Assembly: GCA_015680685.1 (NCBI GenBank)
Contig: MNCI01004113.1
Span: forward strand, 1-64,000
DNA from: Gnetum montanum
Lineage: Eukaryota; Streptophyta; Gnetopsida; Gnetales; Gnetaceae
Reading direction: 5' to 3'
DNA: 64,000 nt
How positions within the stretch are numbered: the stretch's first letter is position 1; each line of letters begins with the position of its first letter. Positions 13,091-24,519 of the stretch are shown one piece after another. The notes under the pieces were generated by a model. That model had not been told where the DNA came from, ran no database searches, and was given only the letters and a program-made list of their open reading frames with translations. The position numbers and the translations under genes are program-made.

Positions 13091-13838
13091 TGTTGGTATC
13101 AAACAGAACAATGTAACATCTCTCCAATGATAAGATCTTCACCTAGAGTCTTGGCATGTTTGAAAGTATTTTGGAGCTTTTTTGATCACTTTAGGTTGTT
13201 TTGGGGGCTCTGGGAACTTGTATGGAGGTGTCCAGATGTTCTAGGCCTTGAAACAAGCATCTTTGTATTTTGGCCTTGCAACAGAAACATCCCATTTGTA
13301 AGTGAGATGTCCCATTTGTGTTGTAGACATATCTGCTAAGAAATCACACATGATTTAAATATGTCTACTCTAAGACCTCTACACTTGAGAAATATTTCTT
13401 CTATTTCTTGAAGACATCTTTCATGAATTTTAATGGCATTAAATTAAATGATAAATTGAAGGGAAGATGAAGAGATAGGGGGAAAAAGATATAAATAAAT
13501 AGGGAGTTTATTTATATCTTTTTGGGCCTTCAATTTGAATAAATAGAGAGTTTGAAGAGAGTTTAGAGATAGAAAGAGAGCTTGAAGTAAGTGAGAGAAG
13601 AGTAGAGAGAGATAGAATCTTTACAAGGTTTCTTGATGATCATCCTTGTGAGTGTACAATTGCTTTGATTGAGTGTGTGAGAGTTGGATTGAATCTCTTA
13701 TCTATTCATGGGAATTGTGCTTCCTCTCATATGTAAATTCTTTATTTAGCAAGAATAAAGCTTTCATTTTTCTTCTTTTAATTTGCTATATTGGAACCTT
13801 TAGAGAGCTTGGATTATAGAATCCATGGGAGCTCCTCA
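13091..13838 (+). repeat. 5' LTR of element A, 748 bp
   Basis: Starts TGTTGGTATC and ends CTCCTCA, then spacer TTAGAT and the primer site. About 270 bases at its start align with 16984-17275, including the repeated phrase 'GAGATGTCCCATTTGT'. A polyadenylation-like AATAAAGC lies near 13754. The start was set by the end of the purine tract before the other LTR; an inner TG at 13112 is a less likely start. Confidence 0.7.
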
Positions 13839-14532
13839 TTAGATTGGTATTAGAGAAACTTAGAATTGAAGATAATTGCATTCAAGAAAATAATTCTAAT
13901 CTCAATTGAAAATTTCAAATTCTTAAGCTTGGATGAAATCTCTTTTACTACTTGTTCTACTCATCCTAGGGTTTTAAAATTTCCCTTTGATCCCTAAGTT
14001 TAACATATCTTTTAAGAATTGGAAGAAAATTATGGAATTGGACATCCGTTGGCTTGTAATAGCTAGAGTTTGAAGATCTTATTCTCATTTCTCTTAATAT
14101 TTAAGTATTTCTTATCTCATTCTTTGAGAAATCTTGAAAATTACACCTTTCCTTGTAGAATTTTATGAAAAATTCCTTTTAGGTCATTTTCCATTATGCC
14201 TCCAAAGAAGAAGATAATTTAAGATTTGTTAAGAGATATGAAGGAATTAAAGACTAACTTGAAAGATATTTTGAGAAGAATTAAGAGAATATCTTCTAGC
14301 CATCAAGGAAAGAAAGAAGATGTAAGGTTTGATGAAGTAGAGATTAATGAGAAAAATGAGTTCTCAAGAATCTCTTATTAAGTAAAGGAGTGCTTAATAC
14401 TCCAAGCTTTCAAGGAAGGAAACAAAGGTTATCATCAAAGGGACCAAGAGATCTTCAGGGTCTAAGATGGTGTATGTTGTTAATCAAGAAGAGTTCCTAC
14501 CTCATGATTCATGGGAGTTGAAGGATCTAAGC

Positions 14533-15593
14533 TGAAACACAAAAAAAATCTATGTGTTATAGCCAATCTTCACCATGAAGCTTTCACCCCATGAAACCTA
14601 AGGCAAAACTTCATTGTAAGTGTGAAAACTATGACCCACAGTGGGAAATTTCACATAATGTATACTTTTGGGGCTGGAAAATGCCTCATAAGTGACCAAA
14701 GCCTCATTCCCTAAGTGAAAAAGTCACCTAGTGTCTATATTTAGGCTTCTCGGGGGGCAGGGGGCAGGGGGAGGGGAGGGGTGGGGAGGGAGGGAGGGGG
14801 GGTGCAGTGGGGAAGTTCCTATAAAAGCCAACCTCCAAGACCATTTACAAGTTTAGCAACTTTTGGCATATAGGTAATTTTGTTCTAGAATTTTCAGCAA
14901 GTAATTCCAAGCAAGTTTAGCCTTATCCAGAAAATGTTTTGGCATGCACACAACATTTTTCACAATTACACACTTTGGACATTCTCAGGTACTCAAGAGC
15001 TCTTGCAAGTTCCCACACTTGCATTCTCTTGAATTCCAACATGGAAGCATTATAGCGTTGGGATTTGTGGATTTTGGATGTCAACACTACATCTCTGGTG
15101 TTTCCAAACCCCAACATGGAGCAATTTGACATTCAAATATTCCACTTTTCTCACCCCCAATAGTGACCCAACTTGCAGATATGAGGTTGCAATAGTGAAG
15201 GAAGGTTTGATAGCATCAGGAGTGGCTTAGCAGCTAGATTGTGGAGCAGATCACATTGGCTTCAATAGGCTTTGAGCTCTTGCATACATGAACCCCCTAT
15301 TTACTCATCTAGGCATCATTTGTACACATTGATTAAGCTTATTCTTTATTCTTTCTTAATAAAGTATTACGTTTTGAGTTTTGTGTTCAAAAATAAATTT
15401 TATTTTTTGTGCATTATTCAGATCTACTTATATTCCATGTTTTGCATCTTATAAGTCCTTCGTTGATTTGACGAATCAACCAGGGTACCTCAAATCCCAT
15501 TTTTATCATGGAGGCTCTAGGGATTCAGGGTTGGTAAATTACTACATCGAGGACACTTGGTTTTTCTAGTGATCAAGGTTTGCGGTCACAACA
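14533..15593 (+). repeat. Solo LTR of family E with target-site duplication
   Basis: Begins TGAAACAC and ends CACAACA. It is flanked by TAAGC (14528-14532) and CAAGC (15594-15598), a 5-bp TSD with one transition. The first 250 bases align with the E3 LTR (44841 on) and the E1 LTR. A TATA box (TATAAAA) lies at 14820-14826 and an AATAAAG signal near 15357. There is no internal domain, so it arose by recombination between two LTRs after insertion. It splits element A's ORF. Confidence 0.8.
14752..14812 (+). repeat. G-run tract in the solo LTR
   Basis: About 60 bases dominated by G-runs of 3 to 7 separated by one or two bases, just upstream of the LTR's TATA box at 14820. Such a run meets the usual spacing rule for G-quadruplex formation. 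The E3 LTR has a C-run near 45382-45402, further from its TATA box. Confidence 0.7.
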
Positions 15594-16656
15594 CAAGCCA
15601 AAGGAGTTATAAGAATCAAGAAACTTCTCTAAGCATGATCAAGAGCATTACTAGAAGGTATGATTCTCACACTTTTTGCAATTGTTCTATACCTTGTGGC
15701 AAGGGAAAAGATATTCTAAGCCAAGTTGAGGCTATCTCATGGAAGATAGGGAAGTCATCTAGCCAAGGTATGTGGAAGAATGGTTACTTTCATGATGTTA
15801 TGGATGAATTTGATGTTAAATCCAAGGAGGAGAGCTTACCTTTTAAGCTAGTATCTTCAAAATGGGATGAAGAGCTTGTTGATGATTCCTTTGAAGAGGA
15901 GAAACCATTGGAATTAGGAACTTCTATTTGGGATCTTGAATCTTCAAGCTTTAACAAGATTGGATAGCCATATGTTGAAGATCAAGCTGAACTAAATATG
16001 GATTGGAGAAGCCATGAAGAGGTAAGTGAGTCTATGCTTTACCCTGTTGATGGTAGTAATGTCTCTCATGTTGAAGCTAGTGTAATGGATGCTAGTTTTT
16101 CACTTCAGCTTGGTAGTGGTTTCTTTAATTTTTATGATGAGAATCATGATCATTTTAGTGATTATGATAACATTGCAAGTTTTTATACAAGAAATGTGAT
16201 TTTTGATGCCATTGTTAGTGAGAGAAAAGCTAATTATGATAATGAATTTGAATTTTTATGGGATAATGATGTCTATGATGGTAGTCATAGTAGAAATGTC
16301 ATTATTAATGTTGGTGAAGACATTGATACTAATAAAAATTTTTAGAATTTGCAAATGCTTGCTATTAATTATGACAATGATAAAATTTTCAAAGGTGTTG
16401 ATGATCTTGATTGTCTTGATTATGAAATGGATGAGTAGCATAAAGACAATCTACATTATGGTGATGATGGTGAAGGGAAGCTAAGTGGTAGTCTTCTAAA
16501 CACTAAGAAGAAGAAGGTGAAGAAGAAGAAGAAGAAGAATGGAAGAATGGAGGTTTTTTTGAGGAGACCTAATCGTTTTGAATTTCCTTAATCTTCTTTT
16601 GTTGTAGGTCATGGAAGAAACATATGAGATTTGGTGCTCTCAAAATGGAATCATGG

Positions 16657-16704
16657 TAAAGCCTCTAAGGGAAAATATCATAAAGCCTCTAAGGGAAAAT
16701 ATCA
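16657..16704 (+). repeat. 24-bp direct duplication
   Basis: A 24-base unit beginning TAAAGCCTCTAAGGG occurs twice in perfect tandem (16657-16680 and 16681-16704), just after element A's ORF. It is a simple recent duplication. Confidence 0.9.
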
Positions 16705-16983
16705 TATCCACTATTCTTTCATGAATTTCTCCATTATGATTTAAGCACAAAATTGTGCTAATATGTGTGTGTGTTTATGTGTGTCATGCATACATTATGT
16801 TGTGTGTATATGTATTTGTGAAATAATTTTATATGGTACAGACAAAATGTTGTGAGCTCTACCCATTCCATGTGTGTTATGCTTTGGTTTATGTGTGGCT
16901 TGTGGCCTATGTGAGGGGGTAATGGGAATTCCAAGTGTAAAATAATCTTGTATGGGAATCAAGAATCTTTTAGAAGAGGAGGA

Positions 16984-17275
16984 TGTTGATGTGGACATCA
17001 AATAGGCCAATGTAACATCTCTCCAATGATGGGATATTTTCCTAGATTTTTGGAATGTTTGAGAGTGTTTTGAAGCTATTTTGATGATTCTAGGATGTTC
17101 TAGGAGCTATGGGGACTTATTTGGAGGTGTTCAGATGTTCCAGGCCTCAAAACAAGAATCTTTGTATTTTGGCCTTGCAAATGAGATGTCCCATTTGTAT
17201 GTGAGATGTCCCATCTACATTGTAGATGTCTTTGTTGAGATGTCCCACATGATTTGAAGAAGTCTAATCCATTGT
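16984..17275 (+). repeat. Truncated 3' LTR of element A
   Basis: Begins TGTTGATGTGG directly after the purine tract AGAAGAGGAGGA (16972-16983), the polypurine tract position used to prime plus-strand DNA. It aligns with the first part of the LTR at 13091 and then breaks off at about 17275. Confidence 0.7.
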
Positions 17276-19460
17276 TGCAGACCCTCCATTCTAGTAGTAA
17301 TTCCCCCATCATGTTGACAGTTCTCATAAGATTGGATGAAATGATGGCCATCCCAAAACAATGTAGGCTAATAATATCTTGCAAGTAGTATTTTAATGGC
17401 TGTTCATCTCTTGGCATAATGACCCCCACAAGGACCCTCATGAGCATCTTGGAGAACTCACAGTTGATTTATATTGGGAACACACCATCGAACCAAGCCA
17501 TCGGGACATACTTTATAAATTTGTCCATTGATCTCCATAATATACTTGGCTCGCTGAAGGAATTTTTATTTATTTTTAGCATCTAACTATTGTGGTGTTT
17601 ATTGTGTAAGGAGATAGGTGAGAATACTACTATACTAGTTTTTTTTCATGGTCAATTAATTAGTTACTACACTTGCAAAGAGGATTTCATCAAGGAAATG
17701 ATCAAAAATTGGATACTCATCCTCTTTGTTCTCCCTTCACAATGGAGATAAATGATTAGCAACTACGTTCTCGGTGCCTTTCCAATTAATCATTGTAAGA
17801 TCTAACTCTTGTAAGATTATGAGCCATCGTATGATGTAAGGGCTCACTGTTGGTTTATTCATTAGGAACCTTATTGCACTATGATTTGTGTGCATCAATA
17901 CCTTATAGCCCAAGACATAGTGCCTAAATTGTTCTAGTGCAAACACTACAATCATTAATTCTTTCTTTGTTATTGTGTATTTAAGTTGTGCACCAGTAAT
18001 ACTCCTAGTTGCATAGTGGATGTAATAAGGAAATTTTTGGTCATCTAACTGTGTAAGTACAACTCCTAAAGCATAGTTGGATGCATCAGTCATTATGTGG
18101 AATGGTTTAGACCAGTCAGGAGCTTATAGAATGGGTGTTTCTACGATCTTTTATTTTAAAGTTTAGAAAGCTAATTTTCATTCCCTGGTCCATTCGAAAG
18201 GTATGTCCTTTTTCGTTAGTTCAACCAATGGTTTTGCAACCTTTGAAAAGTTCTCAATAAACCTTTTGTTGTAGCTAGTGTCTCTAAGGAATGACTAGAT
18301 ATCTTTTACAGTTTTAGGTTGTCGAGTGATTCCTTGGATAACTTTGATCTTTTTGAGGTCTACCTCTATCCCTGTTTGCAAAATCTTATACCCTAATATG
18401 ATGCCTTCTTGGACCATTAAATGGATTTTTTGCTAGTTGAGTCTTAAATTGGTTTCTAAAAATTGCTTTAGTACTTGCTCTAATTGGTCCAAGGCTTGAT
18501 CAAAGTTCACTTCATAAGTGGAGAAGTCATCCATGAAGACTTCCATACCATTTCCTATCTACTACTGGAATATGCTTAAAACTAATTGTTGAAATGTTGC
18601 AGGGGCATTGAATAAGCCAAACAACATCTATTTGTATGCAAATGTTCTCCAAGGACTGGTAAACATAGTCTTGGCTTGGTCTTTTGGGGCCTTTTGTATT
18701 TGGTTGTACCCATCGTACCCATCCAAAAAACTATAGTAGTGATGCCCTACAATGGTGTCTAAGATTTGGTCGATGAATGAAAATGGAAATTGGTCTTTGA
18801 ATGTTGCCATATTCAGTAGCCTAAAATCTATGCACACCCTTCATTTAGCTCCCTTTTTAAGTAGAATAACTAAGGGACTAACCCATTCACTATCAACAAT
18901 GGGGTATATGAACCTAGCTTTTAGAAGCTATTTGATTTCTTCCTTAACCACTTACTTAAGCTTTGGGTTAACTCACCTCTGCGGTTGTCATTGAGGCTTC
19001 ATGGAGGGATCAGTGTAAATTTTTTGTTGGCATATACTAGGATCTATTCTGATTAATTCAGGGATATGACCAAGAAAAGGCTTTTGACCATTTTTTTATC
19101 ACCTTTAGCAGTCTCTTTTTCTGTCAAGGAGTGAGCTTCGCATTAATAATTACAGATTTTCCATTCTTAAGAAATGTGTACTCCATATTGGTGGGCAATG
19201 ATTTTAACTCAAGGGGCTCTTGCTTAAACTTATCAGGGATTTTCAACTTCCCCCAGTTGATATTTTCAATGTCAAGACTTAAAAGTTGACGATGGACTTG
19301 CTCTAATGTGTCTATGCTATTGATGTAAGTGCAAGTCAAACCCTCAGTTGGTTCCATGCATATAGTTGAATTGCTCTCTTGATCAGCTATCAGCCACTAA
19401 GTGCCTTCTTGTCTTGTGGCTACTACATACAAGCATGTTTGTATATTAGTCACTTGTGCA
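17270..19460 (-). pseudogene. pol remnant: RT, RNase H and integrase zinc finger
   Basis: RT begins near 18890 with 'WVSPLVILLKKGAK', then 'RVCIDFRLLN', 'FPFSFIDQILD', 'YYSFLDGYDGYNQI' and the active-site strand 'EVFMDDF' (complement about 18525-18545), which keeps both catalytic Asp. RNase H (18093-17737) shows 'MTDASNYALGVVLTQ', 'YTITKKELMIVVFALEQFR' and 'HTNHSAIRFLM'. The integrase finger at about 17440-17260 shows 'AHEGPCGGHYAKR' and 'NCQHDGGIT'. These resemble the Athila branch. Several stops make it inactive. The integrase core is missing because the element ends at the junction with element A. Confidence 0.85.
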
Positions 19461-19489
19461 TACTGATTGCATGCAGGCAATGTTAAACA

Positions 19490-20143
19490 TTATACAAACC
19501 ATGACTTCTGCATGCAATTACACCCTATGTCACTGTATGCAATGCATAGAACTTTCTTCTTCTTGATCTTCCAAAACATACTTTCCTTTGATATTTTTAG
19601 GGAAAGATCATGGATTCCTTGGTGCACATCAATTATGCTTAGCCATGCTCTTCCCATTATGATTGGGAAGTCCCCCTTATCGTTGTTCACTTAAATCACT
19701 AGGAATTCAGCTAAATATGACCACCCACAATCAGTGGTGACAATGTCCTCCACTAGCCCTAATGGGACAGTGATGGACTGGTCAGCCAACTCTAAATGAA
19801 TGTTACTCTTTTTTAGTAGAGGCAAGTTCCAAGCTTTGTACATTTCTTGAGAGATTAGGTTGACATCAAAATCTGAATCCAAAAGAGCCTTGCACAGTTC
19901 ATTCCTAGTGATTTGTAAATATATAAGAGGACTTCCAAGATCAGAAAATTTTCTAGGAAGATGGCTGACGTTAATCCAATCAGTGACAACATGAGTTAAC
20001 ATGACCATATGCATTGGGCATGATGTTTGTCTTGAAGGGAGTTTTGAAGTTTTGATTGGTAATGAGGCATCTAAAGGATTAGCCACTTGTGGTTGCAAGG
20101 GTTTAGTTGGACTGTTGGTTCTAAACAAAGGTCCTTTCTTCAT
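19490..20143 (-). pseudogene. Aspartic protease domain of the Athila-like element
   Basis: The minus-strand frame contains 'ALLDSDFDVNLIS', which corresponds to the retropepsin active-site loop (usually L-L-D-S-G-A), with Gly-Ala replaced by Asp-Phe, then 'LELADQSITVPLGLVEDI' and 'FPIIMGRAWL'. The enzyme would cut the Gag-Pol polyprotein in the particle. An in-frame stop at about 19691 precedes 'NNDKGDFPI', and the altered catalytic loop also argues against activity. Confidence 0.75.
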
Positions 20144-20639
20144 GTAGTTGTCATAACCAATAGTAGATTAACAGTTAACAACCCTTGTAGTGTTATGTTA
20201 CTGCAGTTGGGTAGGGAGTTGACCCTACATAGCTGGAGCAAGTGGTAATGGATATATGGGTGAAAGAGGTGTAGCTAGATAAGAAGGATAGTATGTCTAT
20301 GAAACATCACCCCTAGGAGAAGGATTCCTATAGTACTCATAGGCTTTGTCATGAGGTTGAGGAGTGACATGACCAGTAGAGTCATGTGGAGAGACTGGCT
20401 ACTGCACATAATATCCATACAGGTTAAGTTGATGGCAAGGATACTCTTGTTGTGGTGGTGCCATTCCCCATGATTCTGAGTGCTACCACTATTGATACTA
20501 CTTAGTTGGTTGTGATGGAGTTCCACTTGGATAATATGTTAAGGGTTGGTGGAACTATCTTGGGTTACCTTAGGGATAAGGTAACCTTCAGGGTGTTTGC
20601 CTTCTATTCAATTGTGGGTTGAGTGCATATACCCTGGAC

Positions 20640-22536
20640 TCCTACAGACGTGAGATTACAAGGAAACATCTCTTAGGATGGTCGTATTGGCATATCTCAC
20701 ATCCACTATCAATGCTTGTATCTGAATCCACAACCTCTTCGATGATGGATACTTTTTCCTTACCCTTGTTACGTGCATATTCTGCTTCTCTCTTTTTTCT
20801 CTTTTCGTGATCACTACCTTGCTCTCTAGACTCCTCTACTATTTTGAGAAACATTTGAAATCTATTATCTAGGGTGTCCTACATTTGGTCTACCTTTTTC
20901 GATACTTTTGATGCTAACTTTTGAATAGGAAAAGTTTTTCTATTCACCACCTCTTCAAGTGGTGACTCTTTTTCATCCTCATAAAATCTTACTCCCTTCT
21001 TTTGGAGGGAAGGATCTCTGTTATAGTCCTCTACACTTTCTCTTTTTTGTAACTCACCTTTCTCTTTAGCAACTTGATCCAACAATCTTTGTACTTGATG
21101 GGTCCTAAGCTCAGATAGTCTTCCTTGGGCATAAGTCCCAAGGGTTCTTCATGTTTCATGCCTAAGCCCATCTATGAGATGGTGTAGTTGATCCCTCTGT
21201 GAATAACCATGGCCACGACAATGATGTAACAGTGCATCATATCGGTCCATGGCAGCATCCAAGGGTTCATGTCCTCCTTGTTTCCATCCTTAATTTTCTT
21301 TCACAAGTTGGACACTTAGGAGTACGTTTGGTACTTTTCATTGAAAAATTCTAACATGGTACTCCACCTATGAATGGATTCCAGTTCTAAGGACTAGTAC
21401 CAACTTTCCACTTCTTTGATTAGCATCCATGGAAACCACATTAATTTTTTGCCATTCATTTTCTATGTTTTGTAAGGTACATGCATCATGATATGCTTGT
21501 AGATGATTTTGAGGATCAGTGTTGTATCCCCCTTTAAATTGTGGAATATTGTTCATGTCTAATCTCTTGATCCTACTATCCTTTTGGTGCCTTGTTGGGA
21601 TCCTAATGACCTTAGTTATGTCTAACATACTTTGAGTAGTGAGTAGGGGTTCATCGTGATCATCTCATCTGTGGTTTCTATGATGCCCATGTTGTTCCCT
21701 ACTCTTCCTTTTTTCATAGTGTGTTTTTCTAGAGTGCCCTCATCCCCTTTCTCGACTATTTTGTCTATGACTTCCATTTTCCCTACCCTTATCCTCATAG
21801 TCTTTTTCTTTATGATCATGTCTAGATCTTGAAGGATAGGGTGAAGGAGATGATGAAGGTGAAGAAGAAGGAGGACCGTCACCATGTCAGTACCTACTTC
21901 CTTCTCTTCAGTGGTCATGGTCTCGATCACGATTATGATCAGAATGTCCATCTTTGTCATGCATTCATGTTCCTTTTTTAGATCCCTTATATCTATCGAT
22001 ACCAGAATTTGGATTATGGATAGTTGAGTAAAGATTATGATACACAACCCCTTGAAAAAATTCATTGGAAGGAACATCATTATGTGGGCGACTGCCTAAG
22101 GCAAGTTCATGACCCTCATTTTTGCTTAGGACACATAGGACATTCTACAAAAACTTTCCCTTCATGAATTCATGACATGTCGCCTATTGTAAATCCCTTG
22201 GACACTGTGCCTCCATGGGTCGATACTCTCTCAAGTTATGATCATGCACAATATACTCTGCATGTAAGTGCTACATAAAAATTTATGTGAGATCATGAAG
22301 AAGCATGCCCAAGACTGAGCGATTGGGAGGTAACACTATGTTACCTTCTAAACCTTGCCAATGTAGTTGTTCATCCTAGTGAAGGATAAAGGTGAAGTTT
22401 GATATATACTCATCGGGATGAACATATACCATGTGAAACTGTTGAGGGTTGGTGGATTATCATGTGTACTACACCTCCGATTGTTCCCTGTATCAGACCT
22501 AAGCGGTGAAACACTTTCATATGAAGAAGGAGACAT
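20640..22536 (-). pseudogene. gag of the Athila-like element
   Basis: Begins at an ATG at 22536 ('MSPSSYESVSPLRSD'). Then come an Arg/Ser/His-rich block (about 22060-21630), a conserved capsid segment ('IKRLDMNNIPQFKGG', 'HDACTLQNIENEW', 21560-21440), a charged linker (21085-20880) and a zinc-knuckle-like 'CEICQYDHPKRC' near 20680. A Pro/Gln/Tyr-rich linker follows (20540-20150) before the protease. Lengths and order fit Athila-like gag. Stops are scattered, and one frame change separates the first 60 codons from the rest. Confidence 0.7.
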
Positions 22537-22683
22537 GATTGTCTATTTAGTGTGTAATATATTATATATTAGTATATATATATTTTTGTAACCAACCCTA
22601 AATGTTCATTCCAACGATGAGAAAGATTTCCTAAGTTCTAATTAGCGTACAAACAACAAAGTCCCCGACAATGATGCCAATGA

Positions 22684-23483
22684 TGAGTAGCGAGGTATCT
22701 CTACACTCAACCATACGAATACGAGCGTACACACATGATCTAGTCAAATTCCAAGGACTAAGTGCTCAAACTCCTTTGTGGAACAAGGATGGGTTAGTCA
22801 ATCATTGTCTTCCCAAGCTTACTTATCTAGCATGATTGTATGGTTAAGTAAACTTGAGGTACATGATTTTTATAGTTTTTAAGTTTTTATGTCCTAGTGC
22901 TACAAAGGGAGGAGAGAGATAAATATGTAACTAATTTTAATTTAACTACTTAACTATGCTTTAATTATTCTTAACACCAGCATCTGTTCTCACTTTCCGT
23001 ACACATCTTGAACTAGTGCAACACTACTGGGATTACCAAACGTTAATCATTACTAGGTTACCAAGTGTTACACGCATGCTTGAAGTGATCGTACTGAGTG
23101 TGCTTACTTAGGGGAGTTGTAGGGTGAGAGAGGGAATGTTAATTAACTAAGGAAATCCTTAAGTAATCTATTCTAAACATTGCAAGGTTTATCACAAAGT
23201 TCATCTTTATTGCCATACACAAGGTGTGCTTAAGTACACAATGCTTGAATAAAGATCCATTCACTTTATGACTCCTACTATAGGCACTCAAAAATAATTC
23301 TATCTCTAACAAGGGAAAAAGGCAAGAGTTTGGGTAAGAGACTAAGACTAACTATGCAAACCAAGTGCGCCCACCTCTTATTTATAGGCAATGAGGTAGG
23401 CCCCAATATCACGTACACGATATTGTGTGGAAGGCTCTGATATCATGTACTTGATATCATAGATGTGATATCGTGGCTCATCA
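22684..23483 (-). repeat. 5' LTR of the Athila-like element, 800 bp
   Basis: On the minus strand it begins TGATGAGCC (23483) and ends GCTACTCA (22684). The following TCA and TGGCATCATTGTCGGGGA (22679-22662) form the primer-binding region. A TATA box (CTATAAATAAGAGG) lies near 23375-23390. Three phrases containing GATATCA/GATATC stand upstream in U3 (about 23405-23475). Confidence 0.75.
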
Positions 23484-23778
23484 CTTGCCCTAGTGAACCC
23501 CCTTTTTCTTTCATAGGAAACTCTTATACATATCCCTTAACTCATTCTTTAAAGTATCAAAATTTTAGTTTGTGTGCAATCTATTTTATCTTTGATTTTT
23601 GAATCTACATTTTTATTATTTACATCATTCATTTCACATTTTGTGAGTCCATGTGTGATCTACTGGACTATCTAGGGTTCCCTAAATTCCATTTTTCTAG
23701 AGGTACTAGGAATTTTGGATTGAGACTACTACACTAGATCTTTTACTTTTTCAGCAATCTATTCTTCTAGTTGCAATA
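23484..23778 (+). repeat. 3' portion of the E2 5' LTR
   Basis: Aligns with the end of the E3 LTR from about 46152 to 46466 ('AGTGAACCCCC', 'CTCATTCTTTA', and 'CAATAGTTTTATGGC' at the end). The missing 5' part was lost at the junction with the minus-strand Athila-like LTR at 23483/23484. Confidence 0.7.
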
Positions 23779-24519
23779 GTTTTATGGCACTAGAAGGAGG
23801 GCCTCCACCAAGGTTTTGTGACCAAATATGTCTCCCTCATTGCCAACATTACCTGCCATATGAAAATTTACATTTTTTTGCATAAAAAACCTTGAAAATC
23901 CAATGCTACCCCTTACCCCCTTATGATGGAAATCTTAGCATGGAGGTTACAAGTGTTTGGGTGTTGAATTTTTCATAGCACTTGCTATGAATTCTAAAAC
24001 CCAAGATTAGTATTGATACCATTTCCCTCATCTTTTGGGTGTTAATTTTTTTTAGTTTTTCAACATTGGTGGTGCAACCCTTTTGAAAGCCATCAAACTT
24101 TCAGAAGTTATCTAAACCCCCATCTTTCCTAGTTGAGAAAAGAGGCAGCCTATCAAAATTGGGTTCTAGTGGAAAATACCAACTTTCCACATTGGTTTCT
24201 AGCCTCCTCCCCTCTTTACCAATGTTAGAATAGCAAGGTATGAGATTCCTCCATCTCACCCCTTTCTTTCCCCACTATCATACCCATTATAAAGGTAGCT
24301 GGGAGGCCAATGTGGATGATACTTGATGTTAATGTTCATATATTTCTATTTTTGATAAAGGGGTATATCATTCCTTTTTCCCCCACTTACTATTTATAGT
24401 AAGTACATTGTTTTAAGTTGTTTTTTCTTATTTTGATCATCTTTGAATTCCATTTGCTGGAATTTACTCTTATTTTTTCCATTAATAGCCTATTTCAAGC
24501 CCTTTTTGACATTATAACC

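Larger units (their letters stand above)
14196..16590 (+). pseudogene. Unknown gag-like ORF of element A, split by a solo LTR
   Basis: The frame begins with a Met codon at 14196 followed by 'PPKKKII', a short Lys-rich N-terminus. After the nested LTR the frame resumes at 15594 and continues in phase: with the LTR and one target duplicate ignored, the two sides read through. The body is strongly acidic (many Asp and Glu, 15780-16440) and ends in a Lys-rich block ('KKKKVKKKKKKNGR', about 16505-16545). Downstream stops at about 15965, 16343 and 16436 are all TAG; the 5' part also needs shifts. I recognise no domain. By position it should be a particle or nucleic-acid-binding protein of the element, but that is inference. 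Confidence 0.5.
13091..17275 (+). mobile_element. A: non-autonomous LTR retrotransposon with unknown ORF
   Basis: Two direct repeats (13091-13838 and 16984-17275) bound an internal region that contains no RT, RNase H or integrase. The left LTR is followed by a tRNA-iMet-type primer site (TGGTATTAGAGAAACTT at 13845) and the right LTR is preceded by a purine tract AGAAGAGGAGGA (16972-16983). The internal region holds one decayed ORF, split by a nested solo LTR (14533-15593). The 3' LTR stops at about 17275, directly against the integrase remnant of the minus-strand Athila-like element, so its distal part and TSD are lost. The layout is that of a LARD-type parasite of an autonomous partner. Confidence 0.75.
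17262..23483 (-). mobile_element. Athila-like Ty3/gypsy element, minus strand, 3' truncated
   Basis: On the minus strand the order is LTR (23483-22684), PBS, gag, protease, RT, RNase H and the N-terminal zinc finger of integrase, where the element is cut at about 17262-17275 by element A. The gag-protease portion from about 22060 to 19124 stays in one frame with only stops; one shift separates it from the RT. On its right it lies inside an LTR of family E, whose 3' part resumes at 23484. The second LTR is missing. Confidence 0.8.

Noticed and set aside
13112-13838. LTR of element A starting at TGTAACATC (13112)
   Set aside because: Similarity between the two LTRs extends about 20-27 bases further left, to the end of the purine tract at 16983, so the start at 13091/16984 is better.
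21622-22080. 152-codon minus-strand ORF rich in Met, Ile and Leu
   Set aside because: It is an off-frame reading of the Arg/Ser-rich gag block, which is the frame that joins the conserved capsid segment.
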